Shown here: one piece after another, positions 7,110 through 14,464 of the stretch
Layout: every line of letters starts with the position of its first letter
Numbering within the stretch: position 1 is the stretch's first letter
Assembly (NCBI GenBank): GCA_903826715.1
Contig: CAIKFN010000169.1
Location: 1 to 14,482 of the forward strand
Source of the DNA: an uncultured Actinomycetes bacterium
GTDB lineage: Bacteria > Actinomycetota > Acidimicrobiia > Acidimicrobiales > RAAP-2
DNA: 14,482 nucleotides
Reading direction: 5' to 3'
The notes under the pieces: generated by a model
What the model saw: only the letters and a program-made list of their open reading frames with translations
What the model was told of the DNA's origin: nothing
The model's database searches: none
Translations under genes and position numbers: made by a program

Positions 7110-7124
7110 ACGTACATAGTACGT
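7110..7124. repeat. Perfect inverted repeat between plsX and acpP (possible operator)
   Basis: ACGTAC and GTACGT flank a three-base ATA spacer, giving a perfect 15-base dyad in the only intergenic gap of the lipid genes. It lies just upstream of the candidate acpP -10 box. Its size and position suit a dimeric regulator better than a terminator, because it is AT/GC mixed, short and not followed by a T-run. I cannot assign a regulator. Confidence 0.4.
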
Positions 7125-7130
7125 TGATTA

Positions 7131-8114
7131 TTATCCCTGATCAGGACGAATGGTAAGACGTAGTTTCTCGACAACTCCGGCTTTGTCCATTTCTGAGGCA
7201 ACGCGAAGAGCATTCATAATCGCCGTGGCATTAGAAGAACCGTGGCTAATGATGCAAATTCCTTCAAGACCCAACAGCATTGCACCACCTTGTTTATCTG
7301 GAGTTAATTCTCCAGCAATAGGAAGTAAATGCTCAAAAAGAACATCGCCAGCTGCCTTTGTTGCGTCGTTGGTATTTATCACTCCGAGCACTGCACCGAA
7401 GATGTATTTAAGTGCACCCTCCAAAGTCTTAAGTGCAACGTTTCCAGTAAAGCCGTCGGTAACTACAACATCAACGGGAGAAGGAATTAAGTCGCGGCCT
7501 TCAACATTGCCAAAGAAGTTGAAATCGCTAAGTGCTGCGAGAAGCTCATGCGTTTCTTTTACCAGCGGCGTTCCCTTGGTTGATTCTTCACCAATTGAGA
7601 GCAGCCCCACCTTCGGACTTTCAATTCCGTATCGAGCTTTTGCGAATGCTGATCCCATTTGAGCGAACTGAACAAGCATCTCTGGAGTGCATTCAGAGTT
7701 TGCGCCAGCGTCCACCAAGATGCATGGCGATCCACCCGGGTTGGGAATTGGTGTTGCAATACAAGGACGAACTACTCCAGGAAGTCGTCCCATACGAAGT
7801 AGCGCTGATGCCATGGTGGCTCCGGTGTTTCCGGCAGAAACCATCGCGCTGGCTTTACCATCTCTAACAAGTTCAGCGGCGCGAACTAGTGAGGAGTCTT
7901 TTTTCTTTCGAACACTTCCACCAGGTTCGTCGTCCATTGCAATGACTTCAGTGCATGCGAATACTTCGAGACCGAGTGGGTCTCCCATGAGTTCAGGAAC
8001 TCCGACGAGTATGACTTCTAAACCAAGTTCATCGACAGCACGTCGAGCACCAGCAATGATTTCACTGGGTGCGAAGTCACCACCCATCGCATCAAGAGCG
8101 ATGGGAAGGGTCAA
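7131..8114 (-). CDS. plsX: Phosphate acyltransferase PlsX
   Basis: PlsX converts acyl-ACP and phosphate to acyl-phosphate, the acyl donor used by PlsY to acylate glycerol-3-phosphate at the start of phospholipid synthesis. The 327-residue protein shows family landmarks: LDAMGGD near the N-terminus (7-13), SAGNTGA (93-99), SIGEE (173-177), DGFTGNV (220-226) and a late ISHGSS motif. The start is TTG at 8114, one base after the rpmF stop codon, and AGAGGT at 8123-8128 gives a well-placed ribosome binding site inside the rpmF tail. No alternative start preserves the N-terminal LDAMGGD strand at normal length. The rpmF-plsX pair is common in bacteria and couples ribosome and membrane synthesis; the nearby FakA-like gene could feed the same acyl-phosphate pool. 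Confidence 0.96.
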   Translation of the reverse strand: MTLPIALDAMGGDFAPSEIIAGARRAVDELGLEVILVGVPELMGDPLGLEVFACTEVIAMDDEPGGSVRKKKDSSLVRAAELVRDGKASAMVSAGNTGATMASALLRMGRLPGVVRPCIATPIPNPGGSPCILVDAGANSECTPEMLVQFAQMGSAFAKARYGIESPKVGLLSIGEESTKGTPLVKETHELLAALSDFNFFGNVEGRDLIPSPVDVVVTDGFTGNVALKTLEGALKYIFGAVLGVINTNDATKAAGDVLFEHLLPIAGELTPDKQGGAMLLGLEGICIISHGSSNATAIMNALRVASEMDKAGVVEKLRLTIRPDQG

Positions 8115-8115
8115 A

Positions 8116-8295
8116 TTAGTTGACCTCTACTGCTACGCGACCCTTGTACCAACCGCAGTTAGGGCACACGATGTGTGGCAACTTAGATGTTGCACACTGA
8201 GGGCATACCGAACGTGAAGGGCGGTCTAGGCGCCACGCAGCAGCTTGGCGTGAACGCCCCTTGGCTTTACTGGTCTTCCTCTTTGGAACTGGCAT
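8116..8295 (-). CDS. rpmF: 50S ribosomal protein L32
   Basis: This 59-residue gene encodes L32, a small basic protein of the large ribosomal subunit. The sequence starts MPVPKRKTSKAKGRSRQA, the usual L32 opening, and ends in a zinc ribbon with CPQC (31-34) and CPNC (44-47), so it is the zinc-binding form rather than the cysteine-free paralogue used under zinc limitation. The ATG at 8295 follows the DUF177 stop by 34 bases. Only a weak purine run (AGAGAAG) precedes it. The gap includes a short dyad (GTTAA, five bases, TTAAC at 8313-8327) of unknown meaning. It continues directly into plsX. Confidence 0.96.
   Translation of the reverse strand: MPVPKRKTSKAKGRSRQAAAWRLDRPSRSVCPQCATSKLPHIVCPNCGWYKGRVAVEVN
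8123..8128 (-). promoter_or_regulatory. Ribosome binding site supporting the TTG start of plsX
   Basis: AGAGGT on the minus strand lies within the last codons of rpmF, eight bases before the plsX TTG. It makes the rare start codon credible and implies coupled translation of the two genes. Confidence 0.65.
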
Positions 8296-8329
8296 CGATC
8301 TTCTCTTTCAACGTTAACGGGCTTAACCG

Positions 8330-8884
8330 TCAATTTTCTTTGGACTCATCAGACGGAAAGTCAATGAATCGCAGGTTGTCTAGTGTAGCCCAGCGCGGGT
8401 CCACTGGGCCCTGACACTCACAAGTGGCTTCATTTCGGTCAATTCCACAGTACGGGCAGAGTCCCTTGCAGTCCTCTTTGCAGAGCGGAGCAAGAGGTAA
8501 ATCAAGGAAAATTGCGTCATGGGCCATCGGAGCTAGGTCAATAAAGTCATTCTCAATTAAGTACGCGTCTTCATCTCCAGGAGCACGTTCATCGACGTAG
8601 CGCTCGCTTACTTCGACCTTCGAAACCGCCAGGACTTCAATAGAACACCTGCGACATATTCCGTGCCATGGAGCTTCTACTGAACCGCGTACGTGAAGAC
8701 CCCCACTGAAGCTTTGCAGCTTCACATTTATTTTCAGGGGTGCATCACTGTTGACGTCTGATTCCGCACGACCACGTGGCAGGAATTCTTTCTTTTCGTC
8801 GAATGGAGCTTCTGCAGAAATGTCAATCGAAGAAGGAACGTCGCGTAGTAGTAACGCCACTGGGACGAGAAACGGTGATGCCAC
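8330..8884 (-). CDS. DUF177/YceD family protein
   Basis: This 184-residue protein belongs to the YceD (DUF177) family, typically encoded just before rpmF and linked to 23S rRNA accumulation in some bacteria and plastids; its molecular activity is not settled. The mid-region has a CRRC pair (Cys77, Cys80) and the C-terminal part has a cysteine cluster (135, 139, 143, 146, 155, 157) within LCKEDCKGLCPYC, the usual actinobacterial form that probably binds zinc. The chosen start is GTG at 8884, five bases after the SepIVA-like gene. No good ribosome binding site is seen, so coupling to the upstream gene is likely. A second in-frame GTG lies at residue 9 and cannot be excluded. Family membership is secure from the cysteine block and the rpmF neighbour. 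Confidence 0.87.
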   Translation of the reverse strand: MASPFLVPVALLLRDVPSSIDISAEAPFDEKKEFLPRGRAESDVNSDAPLKINVKLQSFSGGLHVRGSVEAPWHGICRRCSIEVLAVSKVEVSERYVDERAPGDEDAYLIENDFIDLAPMAHDAIFLDLPLAPLCKEDCKGLCPYCGIDRNEATCECQGPVDPRWATLDNLRFIDFPSDESKEN

Positions 8885-8889
8885 GATCG

Positions 8890-9543
8890 TTAAAAGGAGT
8901 CCTGATCGAAATGGGACTGACCTGATTCATACGACTCTGCATAAGGGTCGTTGCTTTGCACTGGCGGTGCTGCTGGCGGTGGCATAAAGAACTCATCAGG
9001 ACCTGGTTCTTCACCAGCAACTGAAAGAGGCATACCTTGTGAGGCCATGCGCTCGCGACCTGACTGAACAGTTCTTAGTAGTCGATCGAGCACAATTTCA
9101 AAGCCACCAAGTTTGCCGTCAATGAAATCGTCAGATTCGTTAATCATCTTTCGAGCAGTTGCCTGCGCATCAGAAATGATCTTGTCGGCCTGAATTCGCG
9201 ACTGGCGAACAATTTCAGTTTTATCAACCATGCGAGCTGCTTCAGCGCGCACCTGATCCATTAATTGTTGGGCCTTCTGCTGTTCAGTAGCCATGAGTTC
9301 TTCGCGGTCACGAAGTGCCCAGCGAGCTTGGCGAATTTCATCAGGCAGGTTGCTGAGTGCATCTTGAATAATTGAGAGAACTTCTTCACGCTGGATTAGT
9401 GCAGAGCTTGATAGTGGCATCTGCTTAGCGTGAATGATCATTTCTTCGAGATGGCGAAGGCTCGCTTCAATGTCGTATTGAGCGTTATTCGTTTCGGGTT
9501 GCAAAAAATCATCACCCATGTTGTAGTCCTCAAATGATGTCAT
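8890..9543 (-). CDS. sepIVA: SepIVA/DivIVA-like coiled-coil septation protein
   Basis: The 217-residue protein is mainly helical. A segment at about 45-75 (LIQREEVLSIIQDALSNLP) leads into a long coil (about 75-150) rich in Ala, Gln, Glu and Arg, with the alternating QADKIISDAQATARKM pattern of DivIVA-type and F-ATPase b-like coils. The tail is Pro/acidic and probably disordered. In mycobacteria the corresponding position next to the DUF177 gene and rnc is held by SepIVA, a DivIVA-like factor needed for septum formation and polar growth, and this is the basis for the symbol. There is no membrane segment. The ATG overlaps the coaD stop by one base (TAATG), and AAAGGGG lies five bases upstream. 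A different coiled-coil role is possible, since coils carry little family signal. Confidence 0.7.
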   Translation of the reverse strand: MTSFEDYNMGDDFLQPETNNAQYDIEASLRHLEEMIIHAKQMPLSSSALIQREEVLSIIQDALSNLPDEIRQARWALRDREELMATEQQKAQQLMDQVRAEAARMVDKTEIVRQSRIQADKIISDAQATARKMINESDDFIDGKLGGFEIVLDRLLRTVQSGRERMASQGMPLSVAGEEPGPDEFFMPPPAAPPVQSNDPYAESYESGQSHFDQDSF

Positions 9544-10031
9544 TATGACCCCTTTGGAAACTTAATGTCGAGTTGTTTCTTTACATTTGATGGAACAAAT
9601 GCTGCAACATCTCCACCGTAGCGAGCTACTTCACGAAGAAGCTTTGAGGCAATGAAAGAGTGGCTTGAACTTGTTGGAATGAAAAGTGTTTCTACACCAG
9701 AAAGTGAACGGTTCATTTGTGCCATCTGCAGTTCGCTCTCAAAGTCAGAAACAGCGCGAAGGCCCTTCACGATTGCGGTGGCGTTTACGTCACGCGCAAC
9801 ATTGACGAGCAAAGTGGCAATTGAAACAACACTGACATTTTTAATATGTGCACACGATTCAATGATCATGTCACGACGTTCATCAAGGTCAAACAGTGCT
9901 TCAGATTTTTGTGGGTTGCGGATTGCGGCGACAACGATTTCATCGAATATGTGAGATGCACGCTCGACCACTTCAAGGTGACCGTTATGAAATGGATCAA
10001 ATGATCCAGGAATTAGTCCAACTGTGGTCAT
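9543..10031 (-). CDS. coaD: Phosphopantetheine adenylyltransferase CoaD
   Basis: CoaD transfers AMP from ATP to 4'-phosphopantetheine to form dephospho-CoA, the penultimate step of CoA synthesis. The 162-residue protein contains the nucleotidyltransferase motif PGSFDPFHNGH (8-18) with the catalytic histidine at 18, the KGLRAVSDFE segment that binds substrate, and a C-terminal SFIASKLLREVARYGGDV region corresponding to the ISSS loop of other CoaD proteins. The frame is open for 25 codons further upstream, but the ATG at 10031 gives the normal N-terminus, is preceded by GGGGA six bases upstream, and overlaps the rsmD stop as ATGA. CoaD ultimately supplies the CoA from which the ACP prosthetic group is made. 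rsmD-coaD is a conserved pair. Confidence 0.96.
   Translation of the reverse strand: MTTVGLIPGSFDPFHNGHLEVVERASHIFDEIVVAAIRNPQKSEALFDLDERRDMIIESCAHIKNVSVVSIATLLVNVARDVNATAIVKGLRAVSDFESELQMAQMNRSLSGVETLFIPTSSSHSFIASKLLREVARYGGDVAAFVPSNVKKQLDIKFPKGS
9549..9555 (-). promoter_or_regulatory. Ribosome binding site of the SepIVA-like gene
   Basis: AAAGGGG on the minus strand lies five bases before the ATG at 9543, within the last codons of coaD. It is one of the better Shine-Dalgarno sites in the cluster and allows initiation independent of the one-base stop/start overlap. Confidence 0.6.
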
Positions 10032-10555
10032 TCGACATCCCCATCCTGCGTTTCTAACAACGTTACGAGCGTAGTGCCGTATCGCTTGGTTTTCGCAACG
10101 ACCCAACCCTGGGGCGCGTCCATGTGACGATCGTTCTCAATTACAGCCCTTGTGGCAGTTACATCTTTCAGAACTGAAGGTAAATCAAAGGGGCCATATG
10201 GTGGGTCCGCCAGGACAAGGTCTAGATCACTTGGTGGCTGCCAAACGGGCAGTGTTGAGCGAATGTAGACCGCTTCACCTTCGAGCTTCAGTGGCTCGAG
10301 GTTGAATTTTGCTGCGGCCAAACATTCTGGATCCGAATCAACGAAGTACACCTTGGAAGCACCTCGAGACAATGCTTCAATCCCCATTGCACCAGTTCCA
10401 CAGTAGAGATCAGCCACGACAAGTCCATGAAGTCCTCCGCGGCTTTCGAGCATCGAGAAAATAGCTTCACGCGCAAAATCGGTAGTAGGACGCACCGTTG
10501 GCGGAATTTTTGCTTTAAGTGCTCGTCCCCGAGCTGTTCCACCAATTACTCGCAC
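10028..10555 (-). CDS. rsmD: 16S rRNA (guanine(966)-N(2))-methyltransferase RsmD
   Basis: RsmD methylates G966 of 16S rRNA using S-adenosylmethionine during small-subunit assembly. The 175-residue protein opens with RVIGGTARGR and has the SAM-binding segment DLYCGTGAMGIEALSRGA (49-66), the acidic ribose contact in VDSD (72-75), and the catalytic ADPPYG motif (116-121). Length is normal, and the C-terminus is ordinary for the family. The start must be the GTG at 10555, because an in-frame TAG lies two codons upstream. AGAGG directly touches the GTG, which is too close for a working Shine-Dalgarno site, whereas TACCCT lies exactly six bases upstream. I therefore infer a leaderless transcript starting on the G. 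The 26-base gap to recG has no terminator. Confidence 0.95.
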   Translation of the reverse strand: MRVIGGTARGRALKAKIPPTVRPTTDFAREAIFSMLESRGGLHGLVVADLYCGTGAMGIEALSRGASKVYFVDSDPECLAAAKFNLEPLKLEGEAVYIRSTLPVWQPPSDLDLVLADPPYGPFDLPSVLKDVTATRAVIENDRHMDAPQGWVVAKTKRYGTTLVTLLETQDGDVE

Positions 10556-10561
10556 CCTCTA

Positions 10562-10567
10562 AGGGTA
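10562..10567 (-). promoter_or_regulatory. Candidate -10 element for leaderless rsmD
   Basis: TACCCT on the minus strand ends six bases before the rsmD GTG. The start codon is fixed by an upstream in-frame stop, so the spacing does not depend on start choice. No clear -35 box is present. Confidence 0.4.
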
Positions 10568-10581
10568 GGCGTTTTTTGACA

Positions 10582-12792
10582 CTACGACTTAAATAGGAAG
10601 TCTGCTTCTTCGGGTTCAACGAAAAGTCGAAGTTCATCAACCATTTCTGGCTCCCCGTCTAGTCCGTTAGCGCTCACCATTAACTTTGCAACTTCTTGAG
10701 CCGCGAGGAGTAAATCTTCATCATTCTTTAGCGAAGCAAGCTGTAAATCACTACGGCCACGTTGACGAGAACCAAGAATCGTTCCCTCCCCTCTGATATC
10801 AAGATCAATCTCAGCGAGGGCGAAACCATCATTTGAATTTACGAGTGCTTCTATTCTCTTTAGTCCATCTTCAGTTGATGGTTCACCAAGTAGGTAGCAG
10901 TAACTTTGATCGCCACTTCTTCCAACACGTCCACGAAGTTGGTGCAGTTGAGCAAGTCCGAATCGCCATGCATCTTCAATAACGATGACGCTGGCTTCAG
11001 GAACATCAACTCCAACTTCAATGACAACAGTCGCCACCAGAACTTGAATCTCACCAGTTCGAAACTCATGCATGATTTGTTCTTTTTCTTGACTCTTCAT
11101 TTGACCGTGCAGCAGTCCCACGCTTAGTCCGCGTAGTTCTTCCAGCGCTAATCGATTTCGTTCTTCAACTGCACTCGTGGCTTCAATTTTTTCTGAGCCC
11201 TCAACAAGTGGACAAATCACGTAAGCGCGTCTTCCTGCAGCAACTTCTTCACGCACATGTTGCCAACATCCAGCAACATCAAGTTCAGTATTTGCCCACT
11301 GTGTTTTAATCGGAAGCCTCCCCCCGGGCATTTCATCAAGCACTGATCGGTCGAGGTCTCCAAAGAGCACCATCGCAGCAGTGCGAGGGATGGGAGTCGC
11401 TGTCATCACTAAAAGATCTGGGTCGGCTTGTTCGAGTGAACGCTCACGCCCTTTATCTCGAAGCGTGGCGCGTTGTTCAACCCCAAAGCGGTGCTGCTCA
11501 TCAATCACAACTGCACCTAGTGCTTTGAAACGCACGTCGTATGTGAGCAATGCGTGTGTTCCTATAACTAAATCAATTGAGCCATCAAGAAGTCCATCAA
11601 TAATGAATTGACGCTCTTTGACACGAAGTTTGCCCGAGAGTAATTGAATTGAAAGGGGCCGCACACCGCCGAGAACTGCCTCATCTTTTTTAGTGAGTCC
11701 TTCAAGATCTCTTCGAATTGAAGCAACGTGTTGTTCGGCGAGCACTTCAGTTGGCGCCATGAGAGCACCCTGCCTACCACCATCAATCGCTGCAAGAAGC
11801 GACGTGAGCGCTACGACTGTTTTACCTGACCCAACATCACCTTGTAACAAGCGGTGCATTGGCAGAGCAGAGGACATGTCGTTAGCAATTTCGTGTAGTA
11901 CGCGACGCTGCGCCTGCGTTAAGGCAAAGCGGTGGCCGCCCAAAAATTGACGAACGAGTGATGACTCAGGGTCACGAAGAGCACCAGGAGCGACGTCGAG
12001 GTCGTGTTCTCCAATTGGGTGCGAAATGCCCGCTGCGGTCATTTCTAATTTGCGACGTCGAAGTGCGAGCAGAAGTTGCAGCCGAAGTAGTTCATCAAAT
12101 GCCAAACGACGCCGTGCTGGTGCGACGTCACTCAGCTCTTGTGGAAGGTGAATGCCCCACAGCGATGCTGTGCGGTCAATCAAACTGAACTGCGCAAGTG
12201 CAGCACTTGGGACTGGATCAAGTAGCGGTCCAGCTCTTCGAAGTGACTCTTCAATGAACCCACCAATTTCCCAACTCGTCAGACCTGCTTTTCCAGAAGA
12301 CGGATAGATGGGAACAACACGACCAACTCTTGAAGCATCGCGTTCAATTCCTGATGCGCCAACAATGACGTCAACAACAGGATTGGTCATTTGGCGCTGA
12401 CCTTTGTAGTCAGTGACCTTGCCAAAGAAAAGTGCCTGAACACCGGGGGGCATTTGTTTCTCTCGCCACGCTTGATTAAAGAAAACAACTTTTAGAGATT
12501 CGCCGTCGTCACTCACCGTTGCTTCAACCATGACTTTGCCCTGCTTGGTTCGGCGACTACTTATTTTTCGAACTTCACCAAATACGGCAGCTTCTTCGCC
12601 GATCGAAAGATCACTCAGGTCAACACGTTTGGTGCGGTCAATGTAGCGCCGTGGATACACCGTCAGAAGATCAAAAACGCTTTCAATACCAATTGTGCCT
12701 AGTGCTGCGGTACGTTTTTCACCCACATGACGCAGTTGACCTACTTTGACGTCATCTAGCTGACGCAGTCGGCGAAGCGCCGCGTCACTCAC
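10582..12792 (-). CDS. recG: ATP-dependent DNA helicase RecG
   Basis: RecG is a superfamily 2 translocase that remodels stalled replication forks and branch-migrates Holliday junctions. The 736-residue protein has an N-terminal wedge/OB region (about 15-200), Walker A GDVGSGKT (318-325), the family-specific box DEQHRFGVEQR (431-441), TATPIPR (464-470), and the C-terminal helicase half with LLHGQMK, VIEVGVDVPEA and QLRGRVGRSG. The TRG-like region after that supports RecG rather than Mfd, and there is no CarD-like or UvrB-like domain. The GTG start overlaps the preceding stop codon as GTGA, so translation is probably coupled to the FakA-like gene; no strong ribosome binding site is seen. All helicase motifs are intact and length is normal. 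Confidence 0.97.
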   Translation of the reverse strand: MSDAALRRLRQLDDVKVGQLRHVGEKRTAALGTIGIESVFDLLTVYPRRYIDRTKRVDLSDLSIGEEAAVFGEVRKISSRRTKQGKVMVEATVSDDGESLKVVFFNQAWREKQMPPGVQALFFGKVTDYKGQRQMTNPVVDVIVGASGIERDASRVGRVVPIYPSSGKAGLTSWEIGGFIEESLRRAGPLLDPVPSAALAQFSLIDRTASLWGIHLPQELSDVAPARRRLAFDELLRLQLLLALRRRKLEMTAAGISHPIGEHDLDVAPGALRDPESSLVRQFLGGHRFALTQAQRRVLHEIANDMSSALPMHRLLQGDVGSGKTVVALTSLLAAIDGGRQGALMAPTEVLAEQHVASIRRDLEGLTKKDEAVLGGVRPLSIQLLSGKLRVKERQFIIDGLLDGSIDLVIGTHALLTYDVRFKALGAVVIDEQHRFGVEQRATLRDKGRERSLEQADPDLLVMTATPIPRTAAMVLFGDLDRSVLDEMPGGRLPIKTQWANTELDVAGCWQHVREEVAAGRRAYVICPLVEGSEKIEATSAVEERNRLALEELRGLSVGLLHGQMKSQEKEQIMHEFRTGEIQVLVATVVIEVGVDVPEASVIVIEDAWRFGLAQLHQLRGRVGRSGDQSYCYLLGEPSTEDGLKRIEALVNSNDGFALAEIDLDIRGEGTILGSRQRGRSDLQLASLKNDEDLLLAAQEVAKLMVSANGLDGEPEMVDELRLFVEPEEADFLFKS

Positions 12793-14450
12793 TCGATACC
12801 GAAGTAGTACGGATAGAGCGGCTGTCCACCGTGGTGAACTTCGACAGCAATATTTGGGAACTCTTCTTCGAGGAAGTCCGTTATTCGTCTTGTATTTGCA
12901 GCGGTTGCGCCGTCACCTTCAATAATTGTTAGAAGTTCGTGCTTGTTAGTAATGAGCGCTGACAATAACTTTGAACTCGCTGTAGCAATGGAGTCAGCAA
13001 TTGAGAGAACACCTTCTGCACTGAGTCCAATCCAGTCGCCGACTCGAACCTGTCCAGCATTTGTAGTGGTGTCTCTTACCGCCTGAGTGACTTCTGCAGC
13101 AATGACGTGCTGGGCAGAATCAGTCATGGATTCTTTATTTTGAACCGCACTCGCGTCGGGGTCATAAGAAAGCAGTGCAGCAAATCCTTCGACAATTGAA
13201 TTTGTCGGCACCACCGTTACGTGTTGATCAACGAGGGCTGCTACTTGCTCAGCGACTGGACGAATGTTCTTATTGTTAGGAAGAAGAACAACTTCATCAG
13301 ATCCTGTCGCGATAACTGCATTGACGAGGTCTTGTGTTGAAGGGTTCATTGACTGACCACCTTTAACCAGCACACGAACCCCGAGTGAGCGGAATATTCT
13401 TCCAACCCCTTCTCCCGCCACAACCGCAACGACTGACGTCGCAGGAGCCGGAGTTGCTTCTTCAACCTGTCCGTCACTGCCTTCGCGCACCCAGCGCTCT
13501 TCAATTACTTGCTCGCTTAAGTCCGTAACACGAATCTCACGTGGACGGCCAGCATCAAGTGCGGCTTCAATCGAAGCGCCAATGTCATCAGTGTGGATGT
13601 GGCAGTTGTAGAGACCGTCGCCTCCAACAATCACAATGGAGTCACCAATGCCCGACCACACTTCTCGAAAAGCCGACATCTTGGAGTCATCAGCATCGAG
13701 CAGATACATAACTTCGTAGCGAAGATCAGCAATGTCGCCTTCTTCGTGTGAAACAACTTGTTCATGAATGTTGACTTCAATTGATTCAACTGGAGGGGCA
13801 ATAGGAAGTTCATCGCCGGCAATAACGTGACAGAAAGCATCAAACAGTAAAAGCAGTCCGGTACCACCAGAGTCAACAACTCCTGCTTGCTTTAGAACTG
13901 GTAGCTGCTCGGGTGTGAACGCGAGCGCAACTTGTCCTTCATCTCTGGCACCTCTTACAACATCGCTAAGTGACCCAAGTGAACGGCGAGCACCAACTGC
14001 ACCAGCTCGAGCAATAGAAAGAATCGTTCCTTCAATAGGTCGAACAACTGCTTGACGAGCAAGTACGTCAGCATGCTCTAGAGACTCGACTACGAGCTCT
14101 GGAGTTATCTCACTCGCGCTAGGGAACTTTTCAACGAGCCCGCGAAGTAGCTGCGAAAGAATCACCCCGGAGTTTCCGCGTGCACCCATCAACGAGCCGT
14201 GAGAGATTGCCTTGCAAACTTGTTCAATCGTTGCGTCATCTTTCAAGAGACCCAGTTCTGCGACCACTGACTCAATCGTCAGGGTCATGTTTGTTCCTGT
14301 GTCGCCGTCTGGGACAGGGTAAACATTAAGGCGATTGATGACTTCCTTGTGCGAGCGCAAAAGCTCGCCAAACGTGGCAATAGTGGCGCGAAGGTCTTTA
14401 GCGGTCAGCACAGTGGACAAGGTCATTGCTAGCGATGCTACAATGGTCAT
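12789..14450 (-). CDS. DAK2 domain protein, FakA/YloV-like fatty acid kinase subunit
   Basis: The 553-residue protein has the three-part FakA/YloV architecture: an N-terminal DhaL-type kinase domain with VPDGDTGTNM (46-55; Asp48 and Asp50 as probable Mg ligands), HGSLMGARGNSG (84-95) and VDSGGTGLLLL; a middle domain with GDSIVIVGGDGLYNCHIHTDD; and a C-terminal domain ending GGQPLYPYYFGIE. In Firmicutes FakA phosphorylates fatty acids held by FakB to give acyl-phosphate, which feeds PlsX/PlsY. A similar role is inferred here; the FakB (DegV family) partner is not in the window. Two ATG codons are possible, at 14450 and 14426 (residue 9). The first is directly preceded by a small hairpin and has AGAGG about 14 bases away; neither has an ideal ribosome site. 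The family core begins near residue 14 (VLTAKDL), which suits either start. Confidence 0.9.
   Translation of the reverse strand: MTIVASLAMTLSTVLTAKDLRATIATFGELLRSHKEVINRLNVYPVPDGDTGTNMTLTIESVVAELGLLKDDATIEQVCKAISHGSLMGARGNSGVILSQLLRGLVEKFPSASEITPELVVESLEHADVLARQAVVRPIEGTILSIARAGAVGARRSLGSLSDVVRGARDEGQVALAFTPEQLPVLKQAGVVDSGGTGLLLLFDAFCHVIAGDELPIAPPVESIEVNIHEQVVSHEEGDIADLRYEVMYLLDADDSKMSAFREVWSGIGDSIVIVGGDGLYNCHIHTDDIGASIEAALDAGRPREIRVTDLSEQVIEERWVREGSDGQVEEATPAPATSVVAVVAGEGVGRIFRSLGVRVLVKGGQSMNPSTQDLVNAVIATGSDEVVLLPNNKNIRPVAEQVAALVDQHVTVVPTNSIVEGFAALLSYDPDASAVQNKESMTDSAQHVIAAEVTQAVRDTTTNAGQVRVGDWIGLSAEGVLSIADSIATASSKLLSALITNKHELLTIIEGDGATAANTRRITDFLEEEFPNIAVEVHHGGQPLYPYYFGIE
14414..14444 (+). 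promoter_or_regulatory. Candidate rightward promoter, divergent from the cluster
   Basis: On the plus strand TGGACA (14414-14419) is followed after 19 bases by TACAAT (14439-14444), preceded by TGC to form an extended -10. Transcription would start near 14451 and run off the right edge. In many bacteria the gene divergent from the FakA-like gene is rpmB (ribosomal protein L28), which would fit a strong promoter here, but that gene is not visible. Confidence 0.45.
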
Positions 14451-14464
14451 TCGGTTTATACCGA
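14451..14464. repeat. Short hairpin at the divergent start region
   Basis: TCGGT and ACCGA flank a TTAT loop, a perfect five-base stem. On the plus strand it would lie at the very 5' end of the transcript from the candidate rightward promoter; on the minus strand it directly abuts the first ATG of the FakA-like gene. Confidence 0.4.

Noticed and set aside
7110..7124. The plsX-acpP dyad as a FapR operator
   Set aside because: It shares a GTAC core with the Firmicutes site but not the whole consensus, and no FapR gene is in the window.
7150..8217. Long open frames of 170 and 176 codons on the plus strand opposite plsX
   Set aside because: They lie wholly within plsX and rpmF, are low-complexity Ser/Pro/Ala rich, resemble no family I know, and have no convincing ribosome site.
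10032..10106. N-terminal extension of CoaD to 10106
   Set aside because: It lies within rsmD, is unlike CoaD N-termini, and the ATG at 10031 has the usual ATGA junction and a GGGGA site.
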